A program made the position numbers and the translations under genes. From Phocaeicola_A sp964580305 (GTDB lineage: Bacteria; Bacteroidota; Bacteroidia; Bacteroidales; Bacteroidaceae), in contig CAZOKL010000104.1 in the NCBI GenBank assembly GCA_964580305.1, positions 1 through 6,729 on the forward strand: DNA of 6,729 bases. Direction: 5' to 3'. How positions within the stretch are numbered: position 1 is the first letter of the stretch; every line of letters starts with the position of its first letter. Positions 6,653 to 6,729 of the stretch are shown piece after piece. The notes under the pieces are model-generated. The model made no database searches and was not told where the DNA came from. It saw nothing but the letters and a program-made list of their open reading frames with translations.

Positions 6653-6729
6653 CAACGTGCCTTTCACGCCGAAGCCATCCAGATGGTGCGGCAGGGTGGG
6701 CGGCATATACATAAAAAGGCGTTACTGGA

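Larger units (their letters stand above)
6257..6729. other. right-hand region without an intact gene
   Basis: After the hairpin at 6302-6328 no convincing complete gene is seen. Two overlapping opposite-strand frames of about 82 codons (6461-6714) show no recognisable domains and are judged chance. A short minus-strand segment may be recombinase debris. The last ~110 bases hold a promoter-like site on the plus strand; after it an ATG at 6683 opens a frame (MVRQGGRHIHKKALL) still open at the edge, not identified. Confidence 0.5.

Noticed and set aside
6461..6714. Two overlapping frames of about 82 codons on opposite strands
   Set aside because: Mutual shadows with no domain, no ribosome-site or promoter support, and one crosses the promoter-like site near 6645.
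6683..6729. Open frame MVRQGGRHIHKKALL running off the edge
   Set aside because: Only 15 codons are visible and no family can be recognised; noted under the region entry instead of called as a gene.
1..6729. CRISPR array
   Set aside because: No set of regularly spaced direct repeats was seen on reading the window.

Overview
The window reads as Bacteroidales chromosome (Bacteroides, Prevotella, Parabacteroides or a relative; the genus cannot be decided). Evidence: a SusC/SusD outer-membrane pair, AT-rich leaders without Shine-Dalgarno sites before the main genes, and promoter-like sites of the TTTG / TAnnTTTG type used by the Bacteroidetes primary sigma factor. About three quarters of the window is one minus-strand operon; the rest is intergenic or decayed DNA.

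Layout by increasing coordinate. Positions 1-242 lie downstream of the operon and hold short inverted repeats and one possible 32-codon secreted peptide ORF. Positions 243-1736 (minus) encode a SusD/RagB surface lipoprotein. Positions 1754-5337 (minus) encode its SusC/RagA TonB-dependent transporter, with an N-terminal STN domain, a carboxypeptidase-regulatory-like domain, a plug and a beta-barrel. Positions 5338-5845 are intergenic: a weak candidate susC promoter, a GC-rich block of overlapping inverted repeats, and a near-consensus plus-strand promoter. Positions 5834-6256 (plus) are a broken Fic-family gene: its first ~15 codons joined to the Fic core, with about 150 residues missing between and the C-terminus lost. 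A strong hairpin follows at 6302-6328. Positions 6368-6454 (minus) hold a possible scrap of a tyrosine-recombinase N-terminus, and a promoter-like site at 6622-6652 points out of the right edge.

The most interesting signal is at the start of the susC-like gene. The natural ATG (5337) opens a textbook signal peptide that runs into eight consecutive G residues (coding strand; 5251-5258) and then stops at TAA. The rest of the transporter, starting with a signal-peptidase-like site, is in the -1 frame. One extra G (or two fewer) would join signal peptide and transporter into one protein of about 1194 residues. This is the architecture of a slipped-strand phase-variable gene, here apparently OFF. 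An error in the assembled homopolymer length is the main alternative.

Working model: SusC and SusD form a surface pedestal-bin complex importing an oligosaccharide or peptide that cannot be named from sequence. The STN domain suggests the transporter may also signal to an anti-sigma factor, but no such regulator lies in the window. The right third looks like a genomic scar left by mobile or accessory DNA.
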